This document shows positions 47,643-56,410 of a stretch of DNA of 64,000 bases, piece by piece. The notes under the pieces were generated by a model. That model was not told where the DNA came from and made no database searches. It was given only the letters and a program-made list of their open reading frames with translations. The position numbers and the translations under genes were made by a program. This DNA comes from Dyadobacter sediminis. GTDB taxonomy: Bacteria > Bacteroidota > Bacteroidia > Cytophagales > Spirosomataceae. The DNA is taken from positions 248,001 through 312,000 of the forward strand of contig NZ_VCEI01000025.1 of NCBI RefSeq assembly GCF_005860765.1. Reading direction: 5' to 3'. Every line of letters begins with the position of its first letter. Position 1 is the first letter of the stretch.

Positions 47643-48894
47643 TGTCATGTTGTCCATTAGGGATTTTAGAAAGTGTATTATTCATGTAATAAACCCTGAT
47701 GATGAGCGTCAGCAGAATGGGTATCAGTACAAGGTTGTGCTTCATCAGATTGCCCGTAGCGCAAAGTAAAAGAAATCCGTAGAATATCAATAAATACTGG
47801 AACCACGATGGTTTTCTGTTTTCTGAGATAAAGAAAATAAGCGGCATCCATAAAGGAAATGCCCACAGAATGTCATAATTGTAAGCCGTGACGCCGTGAT
47901 TGGTCCCGAACCATAACAGTAAAATCAGCCAGCCCGTCAATCCGGCGATGGAAAACAGGATTTTGTCCAATGTGAAATTGACTTTCTGTCTTCTGATCTG
48001 CCAGTATGTAAAGGCAAGTACAAAAATGGCCAGGCTCCAGAACACAACCATGGGCGTAAAACGGTGATTGCGGCTCATCGGGTTGGCCCGGTTCAGTTCT
48101 TTTGTGGAAGCCACAAGCGGCAGAATTCCGCACGGTGTAATCATGCGTGCCTTTGAAAAGGCCTTGCTGAGGTTGTCCGGCAAAAAAGTAGCCTGTTCCG
48201 GATCGGCAATTTCATCCGACGGCGTTCCGATTGCAAGGTCCATCCCGAAATCCGCCCATGGATTCTGTAAATAGGCATAACGGTCGATCCATTGCCGGAA
48301 ACTCAGTTTTTCCTGTTTGTACCCTTCATATTCCAGGCTGTCACCGCATGCCGCTTTCAGTGCAACAGCCAGCCTTGTGGCGCAGTTATCGTAAAAGAAC
48401 TTGTACTGATATTCCCTGTTCTGAGGTAAATGATTGTTTTCCAGAAAGTTGTAAAGCTTTTGTTTCTGGCTGGTCGAAAGGTTCAGGACCTGTTCTTTGA
48501 TGGACCGGTTTTCAGCACGCCAGTAGGCGGATTGCGGGGCAAGCGGCGCAACCGAAATCGTATAAGGCAAAGTACCTCTTAGAAATTTGACGTAGAAATT
48601 TCCGGTTTCAAAGCTGAAAGAACCGTAACTGTAAGCATTGTCAAGTTTCAGAACCGGATCATAAATCCAGATGACGCTATGTCCGAAACCCGAATACAGT
48701 TCCCGTCCCGGCCCGACTGTAATCAGGCTTACTTTTGCTTCCTGGCTCAATGTACCGAACTGCGCAAAGGCAAGCGGATGCTGGATCAGCGAAATAGCAA
48801 TAAACAGAATAAGGTTTCTGATGACCTGGTACTTTTTAAAAAATGTGTTTTTATCGGATAAAATGCGTTCCGGGTGTCGGTTCATATCAGTCAT
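47608..48894 (-). CDS. DUF4105 (Lnb-type) membrane protein, candidate lipoprotein N-acyltransferase
   Basis: The protein has 428 residues (425 if started at the ATG at 48885). An N-terminal signal/anchor (about 26-45) leads to a periplasmic domain with YSGFGHSVIWIYDP (H72) and YDNCATRLAVAL (C171), the conserved His and Cys of DUF4105. Five C-terminal helices follow (about 280-415). DUF4105 proteins of Bacteroides were recently identified as Lnb, the enzyme that N-acylates lipoproteins in species lacking Lnt. Assigning that role here is by family and layout. It lies 9 bases after rsmI. Confidence 0.83.
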   Translation of the reverse strand: MTDMNRHPERILSDKNTFFKKYQVIRNLILFIAISLIQHPLAFAQFGTLSQEAKVSLITVGPGRELYSGFGHSVIWIYDPVLKLDNAYSYGSFSFETGNFYVKFLRGTLPYTISVAPLAPQSAYWRAENRSIKEQVLNLSTSQKQKLYNFLENNHLPQNREYQYKFFYDNCATRLAVALKAACGDSLEYEGYKQEKLSFRQWIDRYAYLQNPWADFGMDLAIGTPSDEIADPEQATFLPDNLSKAFSKARMITPCGILPLVASTKELNRANPMSRNHRFTPMVVFWSLAIFVLAFTYWQIRRQKVNFTLDKILFSIAGLTGWLILLLWFGTNHGVTAYNYDILWAFPLWMPLIFFISENRKPSWFQYLLIFYGFLLLCATGNLMKHNLVLIPILLTLIIRVYYMNNTLSKIPNGQHDNGSGKADTTNY

Positions 48895-48903
48895 TCAGGA
48901 TAT

Positions 48904-49605
48904 TTAATCCTCGTATTTTTCAGATTTCTTTTTTTCCTCTGCTTTTCCAGCCAGCACGATCACAATTTCGCCTTTCACCGTTTTTTCGGAAAAATAAGCA
49001 ATTACTTCCTCTAAAGTGCCGCGGACATTTTCTTCATATATTTTTGTCAGTTCCCTGGAAACACTTACTTGCCTTTCTTTTCCGAAATATTCTGCAAACT
49101 GCTGCAGTGCCTTTACAAGTCTGTGCGGCGATTCGTAAAAAACCATCGTTCTTTCTTCCTGTACAAGATTTTGGAGACGGGTCTGCCGGCCTTTCTTATG
49201 CGGCAGAAAACCTTCGAAAGTGAAGCGGTCGGAGGGGAGTCCGGAATTGACGAGTGCGGGGACAAAGGCCGTCGGACCCGGAAGGCATTCAACGGTTACG
49301 CCCTGTTTTATACATTCGCGTACCAGCAGAAAACCGGGGTCGGAAACGGCGGGCGTGCCTGCGTCGGAAATGAGCGCCATGGTTTCACCTTTCAGGATAC
49401 GCTCGGTTACGCGCATGACGGTTTGGTGCTCATTGTGAATATGATAGCTGTGCATCGGTTTGGAAATGCCAAGATGTTTCAGCAAGGTGCCGGATGTACG
49501 GGTATCTTCGGCCAGTACAACATCAACACTTTTCAGAACATGGACAGCGCGAAGCGTAATATCTTCAAGATTGCCGATCGGTGTGGGAACAATGTAAAGT
49601 TTCAT
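48904..49605 (-). CDS. rsmI: 16S rRNA (cytidine-1402 2'-O)-methyltransferase RsmI
   Basis: RsmI methylates the 2'-OH of C1402 in the 30S decoding centre using SAM. It has 233 residues of the tetrapyrrole-methylase fold. IVPTPIGNLEDITLRAV at the N-terminus is the family signature, followed by DVVLAEDTRTSGTLL, ALISDAGTPAVSDPG (SAM loop) and CLPGPTAFVPAL. FYESPHRLVKAL and ELTKIYEE are also conserved. The C-terminal end is short and lysine-rich (EEKKKSEKYED). It is the third gene of the minus-strand cluster. Confidence 0.97.
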   Translation of the reverse strand: MKLYIVPTPIGNLEDITLRAVHVLKSVDVVLAEDTRTSGTLLKHLGISKPMHSYHIHNEHQTVMRVTERILKGETMALISDAGTPAVSDPGFLLVRECIKQGVTVECLPGPTAFVPALVNSGLPSDRFTFEGFLPHKKGRQTRLQNLVQEERTMVFYESPHRLVKALQQFAEYFGKERQVSVSRELTKIYEENVRGTLEEVIAYFSEKTVKGEIVIVLAGKAEEKKKSEKYED

Positions 49606-49651
49606 CTATATTCTGACCGGCATATATTGATCCGTCAGCCGCGCGGTTATT

Positions 49652-49894
49652 TTATTCAAATTTTTTAAAGGTTTCGTCGATTGCAGCAGCAAGGTTTCTG
49701 TCTTTTTCTGTAACAACGTTTCCTGCATCGTGTGTATTCAGTTCAAAGCTGACTTTATTATAGGAATTGGTCCAGAACGGATGGTGGTCCATTTCATCGG
49801 CAATGAAAGCCACTTCGGTCATGAACCGGAAAGCTTCCCTGAAATTCCTGAAAGTGAAACTTTTTTTCAGTATGTTATCTTCTTCTTTCCACAT
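49652..49894 (-). CDS. 4a-hydroxytetrahydrobiopterin dehydratase (PCD/DCoH)
   Basis: The protein has 80 residues. It regenerates oxidised pterin cofactor from 4a-hydroxytetrahydropterin in aromatic amino acid hydroxylation. The signature [20 protein letters not shown] followed by HD carries the active-site histidines. The frame begins [15 protein letters not shown], so it lacks the roughly 20 N-terminal residues seen in many homologues but keeps the whole core. No phenylalanine hydroxylase gene is nearby. It begins 17 bases after the upstream lipoprotein gene. Confidence 0.92.
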   Translation of the reverse strand: MWKEEDNILKKSFTFRNFREAFRFMTEVAFIADEMDHHPFWTNSYNKVSFELNTHDAGNVVTEKDRNLAAAIDETFKKFE

Positions 49895-49911
49895 TTTGCC
49901 GGAATTGTTTC

Positions 49912-50346
49912 CTACTGGATTTTTTTTACACGGTATTCCATGAATTTATCAGGGCCGTTGCCGTTCACACATTTAATTGTTTCAATCAGATAAAGCTGCG
50001 TTCCCTTGAAGCTTCCGGTTCCTGTCAGCGACGTGGCGCCGCATTCATCTTCGCCAATACCGCGGTCATACACAAAGTCAAAGCCGGTCATGTCAATCTG
50101 CGTCGTGTAATTGTACGGCGTAATTTCTTCCAGCTTCATTTTGTTATCTGAAATCCAGTTGAGCTTAAGGGAAACTTCGGAAGAATCCTCGGTTGATTTA
50201 TTAAAAACCTTGTAACCTTTATACATTCCGGACAAATCCTTCTGGGTTAAAGGTTTTTCGGCCTCAACAGGCGTTGATTCAGATTCGCTTTGACAGTTGG
50301 AAAACAGAATGGCTGAAATCAGAATGCTCGAATATAGTCTGAACAT
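49912..50346 (-). CDS. Small lipoprotein of unknown function
   Basis: The protein has 144 residues. The N-terminus [18 protein letters not shown] is a short lipoprotein signal with Cys at about residue 18, followed by a Ser/Glu-rich linker. The rest reads as an antiparallel beta protein ([30 protein letters not shown]) with two further cysteines (DECGATS, IKCVNG) that could form a disulfide. No family recognised. It is the first gene of the seven-gene minus-strand cluster. Confidence 0.7.
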   Translation of the reverse strand: MFRLYSSILISAILFSNCQSESESTPVEAEKPLTQKDLSGMYKGYKVFNKSTEDSSEVSLKLNWISDNKMKLEEITPYNYTTQIDMTGFDFVYDRGIGEDECGATSLTGTGSFKGTQLYLIETIKCVNGNGPDKFMEYRVKKIQ

Positions 50347-50442
50347 ATTTATAGAACGTTGATCTTTTGATAAAACGAATATACAAGGATTATACTTGTT
50401 TTTAAATTATTCCGTCAAATAGCCGAATCACGTTTGATGAAG

Positions 50443-50450
50443 TATATTTG
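50443..50450 (+). promoter_or_regulatory. Possible -7 box upstream of osmC
   Basis: TATATTTG is an exact TAnnTTTG match, but it lies about 145 bases before the OsmC ATG and has no TTG at -33. The spacer also contains ATGACAA (50528-50534) and TTGTCAT (50551-50557) as inverted arms, a possible regulator site. Confidence 0.3.
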
Positions 50451-50594
50451 AACTTTGATACAGCTCAAATCCTTATTAAAACAGAATCGGCTAAAAACAG
50501 GCATTAAATCAGTACAGGAACGGTTAGATGACAATAACGGGTTAACGATCTTGTCATTAACAAAACCTCCATTACAATAACCGAAGTAGAAATT

Positions 50595-51023
50595 ATGAAA
50601 ATAGAACTTGTTCGTGTGGATGACGCCTTTCATTTTGAAGGAAGCGGCTCATCGGAAATCAAAGTACATACCGATGCATCGTCGGATATAGGCGGAAGCA
50701 ACCTCGGCGTGCGGCCCATGGAATTGTTGCTGATGGGGCTTGCCAGCTGCAGTGCCATTGACGTGGTTCTGATCCTTAAAAAACAACGTCAGGACATTAC
50801 AGATTTCCGTATCTCGGCCGAAGGAGACCGCGTGCAGGAAGAAGACACGCAACGAAAGCCGTTCCGGAAAATTCATTTGATTTACCAGTTTGCAGGAAAT
50901 GATCTGGATCAGAACAAGATCAGCCGCGCGGTGGCCTTGTCGATGGAAAAGTATTGTTCAGCCACTGCACAGCTGGAAGCGCTTGCCACGATCACGTACG
51001 ATATCGAAATTGTAACTGCTTAA
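50595..51023 (+). CDS. OsmC-family protein
   Basis: The protein has 142 residues with the OsmC/Ohr fold, a cytoplasmic thiol peroxidase-like family acting on organic hydroperoxides. The two redox cysteines are visible in [13 protein letters not shown] and KYCSATAQL. The spacing and [13 protein letters not shown] favour the YhfA/OsmC subgroup over Ohr. The residues support peroxidase chemistry, but several YhfA-type members have no assigned activity. thyA starts 32 bases downstream on the same strand. Confidence 0.92.
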   Translation: MKIELVRVDDAFHFEGSGSSEIKVHTDASSDIGGSNLGVRPMELLLMGLASCSAIDVVLILKKQRQDITDFRISAEGDRVQEEDTQRKPFRKIHLIYQFAGNDLDQNKISRAVALSMEKYCSATAQLEALATITYDIEIVTA

Positions 51024-51055
51024 CCGATTTAATTCAAGCGCTTTTTATCAATAAA

Positions 51056-51877
51056 ATGCAGCAATACCACGATTTATTACGCCATATACTGGATAACGGC
51101 GTCCGTAAGACTGACAGAACCGGGACCGGTACGATCAGCGTTTTCGGTTATCAGATGCGCTTCAACCTGAAAGACGGTTTCCCTTTGGTCACGACGAAGA
51201 AAGTTCATACCAAATCGATCATTTATGAACTGCTGTGGTTTTTGCGCGGCGATACCAACATAGCTTACCTGAAAGAACACGGCGTTTCCATCTGGGACGA
51301 ATGGGCAGACGAAAACGGAGACTTGGGCCCGGTTTACGGAAAGCAATGGCGCAGCTGGGAAGGCGCAAACGGCAAAACCGTAGACCAGCTTCAGGAAATT
51401 CTCAAACAGCTGAAAAGTACGCCGGATTCCCGCCGCATTATGGTTTCGGCCTGGAACCCTTCTGAACTGTCGGAAATGAAGCTGCAGCCTTGCCATGCAT
51501 TGTTTCAGTTTTACGTGGCACCGCCGGATGAAGCCGCAGGCGAAACCAGAGGCAAACTTTCCTGCCAGCTTTATCAGCGCAGCGCGGATGTTTTTCTGGG
51601 CGTTCCGTTCAACATTGCGAGCTATGCGCTGCTTACGATGATGATTGCGCAGGAATGTGATCTGGATCTTGGAGATTTTATCTGGACCGGCGGCGATACG
51701 CACATTTATCTGAATCACCTAGAACAAGTTGAACTGCAACTGAGCCGTACGCCGCGTGCATTGCCTGTTATGGCCATCAATCCAGACGTGAAAAGTGTGT
51801 TTGATTTCAAGTTTGAAGATTTCGAACTTCAGAATTACAATCCATGGCCGGGCATTAAAGCCCCCGTTGCAGTCTAG
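51056..51877 (+). CDS. thyA: Thymidylate synthase
   Basis: ThyA makes dTMP from dUMP with methylene-tetrahydrofolate. From the ATG at 51056 ([15 protein letters not shown]) the protein has 273 residues; the frame extends upstream into osmC without homology, so that part is rejected. The active Cys is C146 in [29 protein letters not shown] (dUMP phosphate loop), [20 protein letters not shown] and [10 protein letters not shown] are all present. It sits in the middle of an osmC-thyA-TRIC unit. Confidence 0.98.
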   Translation: MQQYHDLLRHILDNGVRKTDRTGTGTISVFGYQMRFNLKDGFPLVTTKKVHTKSIIYELLWFLRGDTNIAYLKEHGVSIWDEWADENGDLGPVYGKQWRSWEGANGKTVDQLQEILKQLKSTPDSRRIMVSAWNPSELSEMKLQPCHALFQFYVAPPDEAAGETRGKLSCQLYQRSADVFLGVPFNIASYALLTMMIAQECDLDLGDFIWTGGDTHIYLNHLEQVELQLSRTPRALPVMAINPDVKSVFDFKFEDFELQNYNPWPGIKAPVAV

Positions 51878-51886
51878 AAAGTCAGC

Positions 51887-52495
51887 ATGGGCATTCAGTA
51901 TATTCTGGAAATAACAGGAACCTTTGCATTTGCCATTTCAGGTGCGCTGGCGGTTAAGGACCAGAAGCATCAGGATTGGTTTGGTGCCAGTTTTACGGCT
52001 TTTATTTCTTCCATCGGCGGCGGAACGCTGCGCGATATTCTGCTGGGCAGTTATCCGCTGGTCTGGATCAGCGATATTACGATCATATATGCCATTATTG
52101 CCGGCATTCTGGTCACTTCGGTATTTTACAAATTTGTGCTGAGGTTAAGAAAAACCATGTTTCTTTTTGATACGTTCGGCATTGCACTTTTTACCATTAT
52201 CGGAACAGAAAAGGCGCTGAATCTTGGTGTGAAGCCGGAAATTGCCGTGATTATGGGTGTTTTTACTGCCACTATGGGGGGCGTGCTCCGCGATGTCATG
52301 ACCAACGAAATCCCCATTATCTATCGAAAGGAAGTGTATGCTACGGCTTGCTTTACAGGCGCCTGCAGTTATTTGCTGCTGAACAAGCTCGGTGCGGAAC
52401 GTAACACGGCATTCATTGCGGCATCACTTGTGATTATCATTCTCCGGATTCTGGCCGTGCGGTATCACTGGAGTGTTCCGAAATTTTTCAGATAA
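51887..52495 (+). CDS. TRIC/UPF0126-family membrane channel (YadS/YicG-like)
   Basis: The protein has 202 residues and seven hydrophobic segments arranged as two repeats. Each repeat has the family loop: GGGTLRDILLGSYPLVWI in the first and GGVLRDVMTNEIPIIYRKE in the second. Bacterial members are homotrimeric channels related to the TRIC potassium channels; a role in small amino acid transport has also been proposed for some. The start is 9 bases after the thyA stop. The stop codon lies at the edge of the hairpin at 52494-52527. Confidence 0.92.
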   Translation: MGIQYILEITGTFAFAISGALAVKDQKHQDWFGASFTAFISSIGGGTLRDILLGSYPLVWISDITIIYAIIAGILVTSVFYKFVLRLRKTMFLFDTFGIALFTIIGTEKALNLGVKPEIAVIMGVFTATMGGVLRDVMTNEIPIIYRKEVYATACFTGACSYLLLNKLGAERNTAFIAASLVIIILRILAVRYHWSVPKFFR

Positions 52496-52527
52496 TAACG
52501 GCAGGGCTGGAAAAGCCTGCCGTTATT
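52494..52527. terminator. Bidirectional hairpin between TRIC and DUF2911 genes
   Basis: AATAACGGCAGG (52494-52505) and CCTGCCGTTATT (52516-52527) pair perfectly, with a short inner CT/AG pair and a bulged G. It lies between converging genes (stops at 52495 and 52544) and overlaps the last two bases of the first stop codon. Confidence 0.75.
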
Positions 52528-52543
52528 CATTGCTCTTTATCAA

Positions 52544-53455
52544 CTACTTTTTCTTCTTTTTTACCTTTGCCGCGGAAGCGACTGCTTTTGTAGAAGCGGC
52601 TTTTGTCTGCATTTCGGCAATGCCTTTTTCAATCTGGCCTTTGTAGAAACTGAATGAGCCTTCGCCTGAAGTGCTGCCTGTAGCCAGGGCTTTCTGCGCA
52701 ACCGGAAGCGCTTCATTAACCTTTCCAAGTTTGTTCAAAATCTGCGCTTTCAGCCATAAGTTGGAAAAGGATTCCTTCAATCCGATGGCTTTGTCGGCCA
52801 GTGAAAGCGCGACCTGCAGGTCTTTCCCTTTTGACAGCATATAGCCGGCTGCGCTTTGTAAAGTAGCTACGTCTTCCGGCTTTTCGGCAACGGCCTTGTT
52901 CAGTGCTGTCATCGTCAGGCTTTCTGTACTTACCGAAAGCGGAACCGGAATGTGGACCGATGACCATGCAAGATCCATGACGGCGCTGCTGTCGGAAAGC
53001 GGTGAAATGTCAATTTTGAACGATTCTGTAAATTCACCTGAAGTCGGGTAAACCATGATGCGGGCTGCATCTTCCGTTTCTTTATAATCGTTGGTTCCCG
53101 GCTGATTGTAGTTTTTATTCAGAATGACCGTCCATGCTGCGCCGGAAGGAATGGAGAAAAGCGCATATTTTCCGGCAGGTACTTTTTTGTCGCCGAAAGA
53201 AAATTCCGTGCTCGATTCGAAAATGGTGGCCATATTGGCTCCGGTGCGCCAAAGCTGGTTATACGGTGCCAGTTCGGAGCTGTCTGCAAAAACCTTTCGT
53301 CCTTTCAGGCTTGGCTTTGAATATTTTATGCTAAAATCCGTAACGCCGATCGTCTGCATCACGCCGGCTGCGGGACTTGGCTGCGGTGTGCGCTGTGACA
53401 TGGAACTGGTTGCAAGCAAAGCGGTAAAGCAAACAGATAACAGATACTTTTTCAT
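52544..53455 (-). CDS. Exported DUF2911 protein with TPR-like C-terminus
   Basis: The protein has 303 residues from the ATG at 53455, which directly begins the signal peptide (MKKYLLSVCFTALLATSSMSQ). The DUF2911 domain (about 25-185) has IKYSKPSLKGRKVFADS, LWRTGANMATIFES and KVPAGKYALFSIPSG. Two TPR-like helical pairs (about 195-265) follow. The tail is Ala/Lys-rich and ends in six lysines. DUF2911 has no known function. The domain is common in Bacteroidota, often exactly in this arrangement. Confidence 0.88.
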   Translation of the reverse strand: MKKYLLSVCFTALLATSSMSQRTPQPSPAAGVMQTIGVTDFSIKYSKPSLKGRKVFADSSELAPYNQLWRTGANMATIFESSTEFSFGDKKVPAGKYALFSIPSGAAWTVILNKNYNQPGTNDYKETEDAARIMVYPTSGEFTESFKIDISPLSDSSAVMDLAWSSVHIPVPLSVSTESLTMTALNKAVAEKPEDVATLQSAAGYMLSKGKDLQVALSLADKAIGLKESFSNLWLKAQILNKLGKVNEALPVAQKALATGSTSGEGSFSFYKGQIEKGIAEMQTKAASTKAVASAAKVKKKKK

Positions 53456-53527
53456 TTCTGACAAATGGTTTATTCCTGATGTATTAAACTTGCGGTGAAA
53501 TTAGAATGAAATAATTACATAGCCTAC

Positions 53528-54067
53528 ATGAAGCGAAACAGTTTATTATCCCTGCTCGGCGCGTATGAACCGGAAAACGGAAATGAAAATAATATGTACC
53601 GGGAAATGCTGGATTTTGTCAGGAACAATCCCGAATGCTTTGAACGAACGCTGCTTACGGGGCATGTAACGGCTTCCGGCTGGGTACTTTCTGCTGATAG
53701 GAGTTCAGTTTTGATGCTGCATCACCGCAAGCTGGACCGCTGGTTTCAGCCCGGTGGCCATTGTGACGGCGATCCGGATGTGGAAGCGGTTGCACGCAAG
53801 GAAATCAGTGAAGAAACTGGCATAGAACAGCTTGCATTATACAAAAAAGGGATTTTTGATGTAGACATTCATCTGATCCCGGAAAGGAACAATTTGCCTG
53901 CGCATAATCATTATGACGTACGCTTCCTGTTCAGGGCAGAGCCCGGGCAATCCATTGTTCTGAACGATGAATCCATGGACGTCCGCTGGGTTCCGGTGGC
54001 AGATATTGAAAAACTCAATAACTCGGAATCCATCATGCGGATGTTCAGGAAAACTATTGCTTTATAA
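53528..54067 (+). CDS. Nudix hydrolase
   Basis: The protein has 179 residues. The Nudix region is QPGGHCDGDPDVEAVARKEISEETGI, with the REUxEExGU part appearing as KEISEETGI. The GGHxDGD form, one residue shorter than the classic box, is typical of a subgroup often annotated only as a Nudix hydrolase. It would hydrolyse a nucleoside-diphosphate-linked substrate; which one cannot be read. Its last 14 bases overlap the end of the convergent subtilase gene. Confidence 0.92.
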   Translation: MKRNSLLSLLGAYEPENGNENNMYREMLDFVRNNPECFERTLLTGHVTASGWVLSADRSSVLMLHHRKLDRWFQPGGHCDGDPDVEAVARKEISEETGIEQLALYKKGIFDVDIHLIPERNNLPAHNHYDVRFLFRAEPGQSIVLNDESMDVRWVPVADIEKLNNSESIMRMFRKTIAL

Positions 54068-55718
54068 ATTTCAAGGCCCTTTCCTGATTATTGACGCGGA
54101 TTCTGAGAAAATAAAGTCCGGAAGATAAATGTGCCGTGGAAATGACCTGGCTTGCTGCAAGCTGCGATTCCATGTTTCCCAAAGATGCGCCGTTCACGCC
54201 GTAAAGTGCAAGATTTGCTTTTTTTCCAACCAAAGCAGCGGGAATCGTTAATACCAGTTCTTTTTGTGCCGGGTTGGGCGCAATGACAATTTGACGGATC
54301 GTTTCACTTTCAGTGCCCAGCGGTTTGAAATTGCTGTCGATATATTCCACTGCTTTGACCAGATCGGGAACACCGTAGCCCAGCAGATTGTCCGGTGCGG
54401 TAGCCTGGTGCCCGGACATTTTCACCACCTTGATAATTTCCTGCGCAGTAAGCTGCGGATAAGCCTGCCAAAGAATGGCGCATAATCCTGCAATCTGCGG
54501 CGAAGCAAGCGAAGTTCCGTTCAAACCCGAAACATTCCCGGCTGTGTTACCGGCAACGGCCTGCAGCCCGACCGCCGCCACATCCGGCTTCTGCTGGCCG
54601 GCCGCATTCGGCCCGACAGAACTCAACGGTGCATAGCTGCGCTCGTAATTGGTTGCACCCACAGTCAGAACGGAATCCACATCTGCAGGTGCCGCTATAT
54701 AATGCCATGCATTGTCACCTTCGTTGCCGGCGGCGCATACAACCAGCATTCCTGTACGCGTAGCAAATCGTGCTGCCCGGCTGATAATGGTTGTTTTCCC
54801 ATCCATATCGGCATAGGTGTAATTGTATTCAGGCCTGTTGAATTCATTGTCGAAATAGGAGTAGCCCAGCGAAGTATTGATCACATCCGCACCGATGCTA
54901 TCGGCACGTTCGGCGGCCATCAGCCATGTAATTTCTTCGTACGGTGATTCAATGTAGTCGTTTTCAGACCGGTACAAGGCATAACTTGCCTTAAAGGCAG
55001 CTCCGATCATGGTGCCGGGAAGGTAAGCGGCCATTGTTGACAATACGTTCAGGCCATGCGAGCCGTCATTGTAAACGTTGCTTTCGCGCGCCATGAAATC
55101 ATACGTGTCAACAATCCGGTTTTCATCGCGGAGCGGTTTTAAAAAGCCGACTTTATCGCCGCTGTTGAATCCGTTGTCCATCACAGCAATGAGCATATTT
55201 TCGCCATGATACCCTTTCTGGTGATGTTGCGCTACTTGCATGAGCGCAAGCTGGGCATTCATGCTTCCGTAGTCCAGATCCTCTTCAGTTTCCAGTTTTC
55301 GGCTTCCGGCATGGATGCGTTCGACACCTTCGGATTTTGAATTTAGATTAGCAACGGGAAGATTAAGTTCGATTCCTTTGTAAAAAGGAAGTTTTTTAAT
55401 CGCTTCCAGTTGTGCGACGGAAGCTTCAACAACGGAACCGTTAAACCAGCGCGAGGAAAATACAATGGCGGCACCCGTTTGTTTTACAGCCGTTACGTAC
55501 GCCGGGTTTACGGGGAAATCGCGTGTTGTCAATGCAATATTCTGCCGTGTTCTCCGCATAATGGCACGTTCGGACAGAAAATCGGAAGGTTTGTCTGTTG
55601 AAAAAGGAGAATTTATCTTGTCCTTGTACAGGACGAGATACCGTGGGTTGCTTTGTGCAAAACTGTGAAATGAAATCAGTGAAAATGTAACAAATGCAGC
55701 AAGTAAAGTTCTGATCAT
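54054..55718 (-). CDS. Subtilisin-like serine protease with type IX secretion C-terminal domain
   Basis: The protein has 554 residues: signal peptide (1-21, FHSFAQ), a propeptide-like region (about 25-120), then an S8 catalytic domain. Catalytic residues are D181 (VMDNGF), H221 (DGSHGLNV) and S403 (GTSLASP), with oxyanion Asn N332 (AAGNEG). From about residue 478 (IVIAPNPAQKELVLTI) to the end (GLYFLRIRVN...LKFIKQ) it is a type A T9SS sorting domain, so it should be exported across the outer membrane. The start overlaps the upstream lipoprotein stop by four bases (ATGA). It probably acts in extracellular protein degradation or maturation. Confidence 0.95.
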   Translation of the reverse strand: MIRTLLAAFVTFSLISFHSFAQSNPRYLVLYKDKINSPFSTDKPSDFLSERAIMRRTRQNIALTTRDFPVNPAYVTAVKQTGAAIVFSSRWFNGSVVEASVAQLEAIKKLPFYKGIELNLPVANLNSKSEGVERIHAGSRKLETEEDLDYGSMNAQLALMQVAQHHQKGYHGENMLIAVMDNGFNSGDKVGFLKPLRDENRIVDTYDFMARESNVYNDGSHGLNVLSTMAAYLPGTMIGAAFKASYALYRSENDYIESPYEEITWLMAAERADSIGADVINTSLGYSYFDNEFNRPEYNYTYADMDGKTTIISRAARFATRTGMLVVCAAGNEGDNAWHYIAAPADVDSVLTVGATNYERSYAPLSSVGPNAAGQQKPDVAAVGLQAVAGNTAGNVSGLNGTSLASPQIAGLCAILWQAYPQLTAQEIIKVVKMSGHQATAPDNLLGYGVPDLVKAVEYIDSNFKPLGTESETIRQIVIAPNPAQKELVLTIPAALVGKKANLALYGVNGASLGNMESQLAASQVISTAHLSSGLYFLRIRVNNQERALKFIKQ

Positions 55719-56401
55719 TGCTTTCCGGATTTTCTGATGCTAGTGATTTTTTTCCAGCCCGAACTGACAATCCCTTTTCCAAGACAATCGCCATCATAAC
55801 AATAGCGCAGGTAAATTTGCTCGCGGCATATCAGACCAACGCCCGCAGCATACGTTTCGGTATACTTGCTTCTGGACAAAAGTGTGGAATCGTTTTGCCG
55901 GATCACCGTAACTGTATTGGGGAAAAACAAAGAACCGGTTTGATAATGCTTTTTTACTTGGCTTTCTTCAAACATGCATTTGCCGGAAGTATTGTATTCG
56001 TTGCCGTTCCATTGCAAACCTTCTGCAGCCGGAAGGATCATCTTTACAACAGTACGGCCGTTTTCTTGTGCAAAAACTTTATTTGCCGAATGCCATGAAA
56101 CTGTTACAGAGTCCGTTTGCCACGATTGATCTGTATTCAGCGTTGCATATTGTTGAGGGAAAACCGAATTGCCTTCAGAATCTGTAAACGGAGTCTGGGT
56201 AAGCTGCCGGATCACATGCTTTGTGATTTTATCGGGCTGGCCGGAAACATAGGTTGTTTTTTCAACATTGAATTCCGAAAAGTTTCCGGCTTCCAGCGGA
56301 GCATAGCCGGGTTCTTTCAGCTGTTCCGGCTTGTGTGGGCCGGAACAGGAAATGATAAAAAATGATAAAACAAGAAGCGAAAAGGCGTAATGTTTCAGCA
56401 T
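55715..56401 (-). CDS. Lipoprotein of unknown function
   Basis: The protein has 228 residues. The N-terminus MLKHYAFSLLVLSFFIISC is a lipoprotein signal with Cys at residue 19, then SGPHKPEQ. The rest is beta-rich (FNVEKTTYVSG, VTVSWHSANKVFAQENGRTVVKM, YTETYAAGVGLICRE), resembling exported proteins that carry a user-data-like beta domain. I recognise no family. It lies 10 bases after aroA and overlaps the subtilase by ATGA, so the three are one unit. A role as partner of the protease is only suggested by coupling. Confidence 0.75.
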   Translation of the reverse strand: MLKHYAFSLLVLSFFIISCSGPHKPEQLKEPGYAPLEAGNFSEFNVEKTTYVSGQPDKITKHVIRQLTQTPFTDSEGNSVFPQQYATLNTDQSWQTDSVTVSWHSANKVFAQENGRTVVKMILPAAEGLQWNGNEYNTSGKCMFEESQVKKHYQTGSLFFPNTVTVIRQNDSTLLSRSKYTETYAAGVGLICREQIYLRYCYDGDCLGKGIVSSGWKKITSIRKSGKQ

Positions 56402-56410
56402 ACCTGAAAG

